From positions 1-6,224 of the forward strand of contig JANXQZ010000322.1 in NCBI GenBank assembly GCA_025353235.1: 6,224 nucleotides of DNA. Reading direction: 5' to 3'. Of this stretch, positions 5,289 to 6,224 are shown piece by piece. The stretch is from Bryobacterales bacterium. Its GTDB lineage: Bacteria > Acidobacteriota > Terriglobia > Bryobacterales > Bryobacteraceae. A program made the translations under genes and the position numbers. The notes under the pieces were generated by a model, which was not told where the DNA came from, ran no database searches, and saw only the letters and a program-made list of their open reading frames with translations. Position 1 is the first letter of the stretch. The number at the start of each line of letters is the position of its first letter.

Positions 5289-6224
5289 ATGGGAACCGTA
5301 GTTCAAACTGCCAAGACACAAAAAACCGCCGTGCTCGACAAAGTCACGGCGAAATATCCGTTCTTCGAAAAGCTTTCGTCGTCGGCGCAAATCACCTTGA
5401 TTGCCAGGCAAAGGGCAGCGGACGCGCCCCCAGTCGCTCCAGCGCCAGCGCCTGCGGTCGCCGCTCCAGAAACGAGCTTCGGCCTGAGCCCCTTTACCGT
5501 GCCCGCAAACATTCATGTCAACAACCCGAGCGAAGATATCTTCGCTGGCAACCGGACCACGCAAAGCGAGCCGAGCATCGCCGTGAGCGGGAAGCGCGTG
5601 GTGGTCGGCTACAACGATTCCACCCTGGCGCCAAACTATACGGGCTACTCCAATTCCGTCAACGGCGGGGCCGTGTTCACCGACCGGGGCGGCCTTCCGG
5701 GCAATCAAAGCGGAGACAACGTGTTGGCCGCCGACCAGCACGGCAACTTCTACTACGCGACGCTATCCACTGACGGGGCCGGAAACCCCAGCGTCGGCGT
5801 GTCCAAGTCCACCGATGGCGGCGTCACCTTCACTGTTCCGGCGAACGCCAGCACCACGGATAACGGCCCCGCCTTCTTCCAGGACAAAGAATGGCTGTTC
5901 GTTGACAATTCCGGCGAACCTAGCGATGGCAACGTCTATCTGGTTTGGACGAAGTTCGCGCCGGGGGGCGAGCAGATTCACTTCGCGCGCTCAACCAACG
6001 GAGGGACGGCGTGGTCCGCTCCTTTGGCCCTGTCCACGCTGGGCAATCACCAGGCCGCGATCGGGGCGGTGGATTCGGAAGGCGCGCTCTACATATGCTG
6101 GTTGGATCGCGGCGCATCGCAGATCGTGATCCGCAAATCCAGCGATGCCGGATTGACGTTCAGTAATCCCGTGAGTGGCGGCGGCACCGTGCAGAATCTC
6201 GTTCAAATCCCCGGAACGATGAAG
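5289..6224 (+). CDS. Sialidase-like Asp-box (BNR) beta-propeller protein, N-terminal part (runs off the right edge)
   Basis: The first 312 codons are present and still open at the window end. Residues 1-45 are polar and charged with no signal peptide. Residues 46-60 form a Pro/Ala linker. From about residue 64 a beta-propeller begins, with three Asp-box turns (S-x-D-x-G-x-x-W/F): S174-TDGGVT-F181, S235-TNGGTA-W242 (Asn replaces Asp) and S284-SDAGLT-F291. Between them lies D199-K-E-W-L-F-V-D206 and then V216-Y-L-V-W-T, a pattern common in bacterial proteins annotated as exo-alpha-sialidase. The spacing of about 50-60 residues per box fits one blade each. Asp-boxes are structural, and no sialidase arginine triad or F/Y-R-I-P motif can be recognised in the visible part, so enzyme activity should not be assumed. 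The start follows a strong Shine-Dalgarno. The lack of a classical signal is odd for this family, which is often secreted. Confidence 0.85.
   Translation, partial: MGTVVQTAKTQKTAVLDKVTAKYPFFEKLSSSAQITLIARQRAADAPPVAPAPAPAVAAPETSFGLSPFTVPANIHVNNPSEDIFAGNRTTQSEPSIAVSGKRVVVGYNDSTLAPNYTGYSNSVNGGAVFTDRGGLPGNQSGDNVLAADQHGNFYYATLSTDGAGNPSVGVSKSTDGGVTFTVPANASTTDNGPAFFQDKEWLFVDNSGEPSDGNVYLVWTKFAPGGEQIHFARSTNGGTAWSAPLALSTLGNHQAAIGAVDSEGALYICWLDRGASQIVIRKSSDAGLTFSNPVSGGGTVQNLVQIPGTMK

Noticed and set aside
5277..5741. Minus-strand open frame of 154 codons opposite the beta-propeller gene
   Set aside because: It is antisense to a gene with a strong Shine-Dalgarno and Asp-box repeats, and its translation shows no family features.
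1..6224. CRISPR arrays, tRNA or rRNA genes, insertion sequences, attachment sites
   Set aside because: No regularly spaced repeats, no cloverleaf or rRNA-like sequence, no transposase or integrase frame and no terminal inverted repeats were seen on reading both strands.

Overview
This window holds two divergent gene groups on a moderately GC-rich bacterial chromosome fragment (GC estimated by eye, not counted). The left three quarters (1-4530) carry four genes on the minus strand. The right part (4800-6224) carries two genes on the plus strand. A 269-bp divergent intergenic region lies between them. The gene style (a small NRPS-type cluster, a GT4 glycosyltransferase, an Asp-box beta-propeller without an obvious signal peptide) would suit a soil bacterium such as an Acidobacteriota member. 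That assignment is inference only; there is no rRNA or other taxonomic marker.

Minus-strand operon, in transcription order: a GT-B family 4 glycosyltransferase (3289-4530); a free-standing NRPS adenylation-thiolation (A-PCP) didomain (1529-3292); a class I type bacterial cytochrome P450 (297-1532); and the N-terminal 99 residues of a probable GNAT-family acyltransferase that runs off the left edge (1-297). Every junction overlaps: ATGA (4 bp) between glycosyltransferase and NRPS, GTGA (4 bp) between NRPS and P450, and TGATG (1 bp) between P450 and GNAT. The four genes are therefore almost certainly co-transcribed and translationally coupled.

The adenylation domain has all core motifs. Aligned by eye to GrsA, its ten specificity residues read D-A-W-F-L-G-N-V-L-K, one residue from the known leucine signature DAWFLGNVVK. 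The PCP has an intact Ser for phosphopantetheine. An A-PCP didomain directly coupled to a P450 is the layout of the NovH/NovI and NikP1/NikQ pairs, where the P450 hydroxylates the beta-carbon of a carrier-bound amino acid. The best working model is a module that loads a leucine-like residue on the PCP and oxidises it, with the glycosyltransferase and GNAT protein as possible tailoring or transfer enzymes. No condensation or thioesterase domain is present here, so downstream steps must lie outside the window or use another type of enzyme.

Plus-strand pair: a 151-residue protein with a PsbP/Mog1-like appearance (4800-5255), then, after 33 bp, the first 312 residues of a protein with at least three Asp-box (BNR) repeats, a sialidase-like beta-propeller that runs off the right edge (5289-6224). 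A perfect 9-bp hairpin lies across the stop codon of the first gene. The intergenic region holds candidate divergent promoters with overlapping -10 elements, a tandem 10-bp repeat of operator-like form and a short palindrome.
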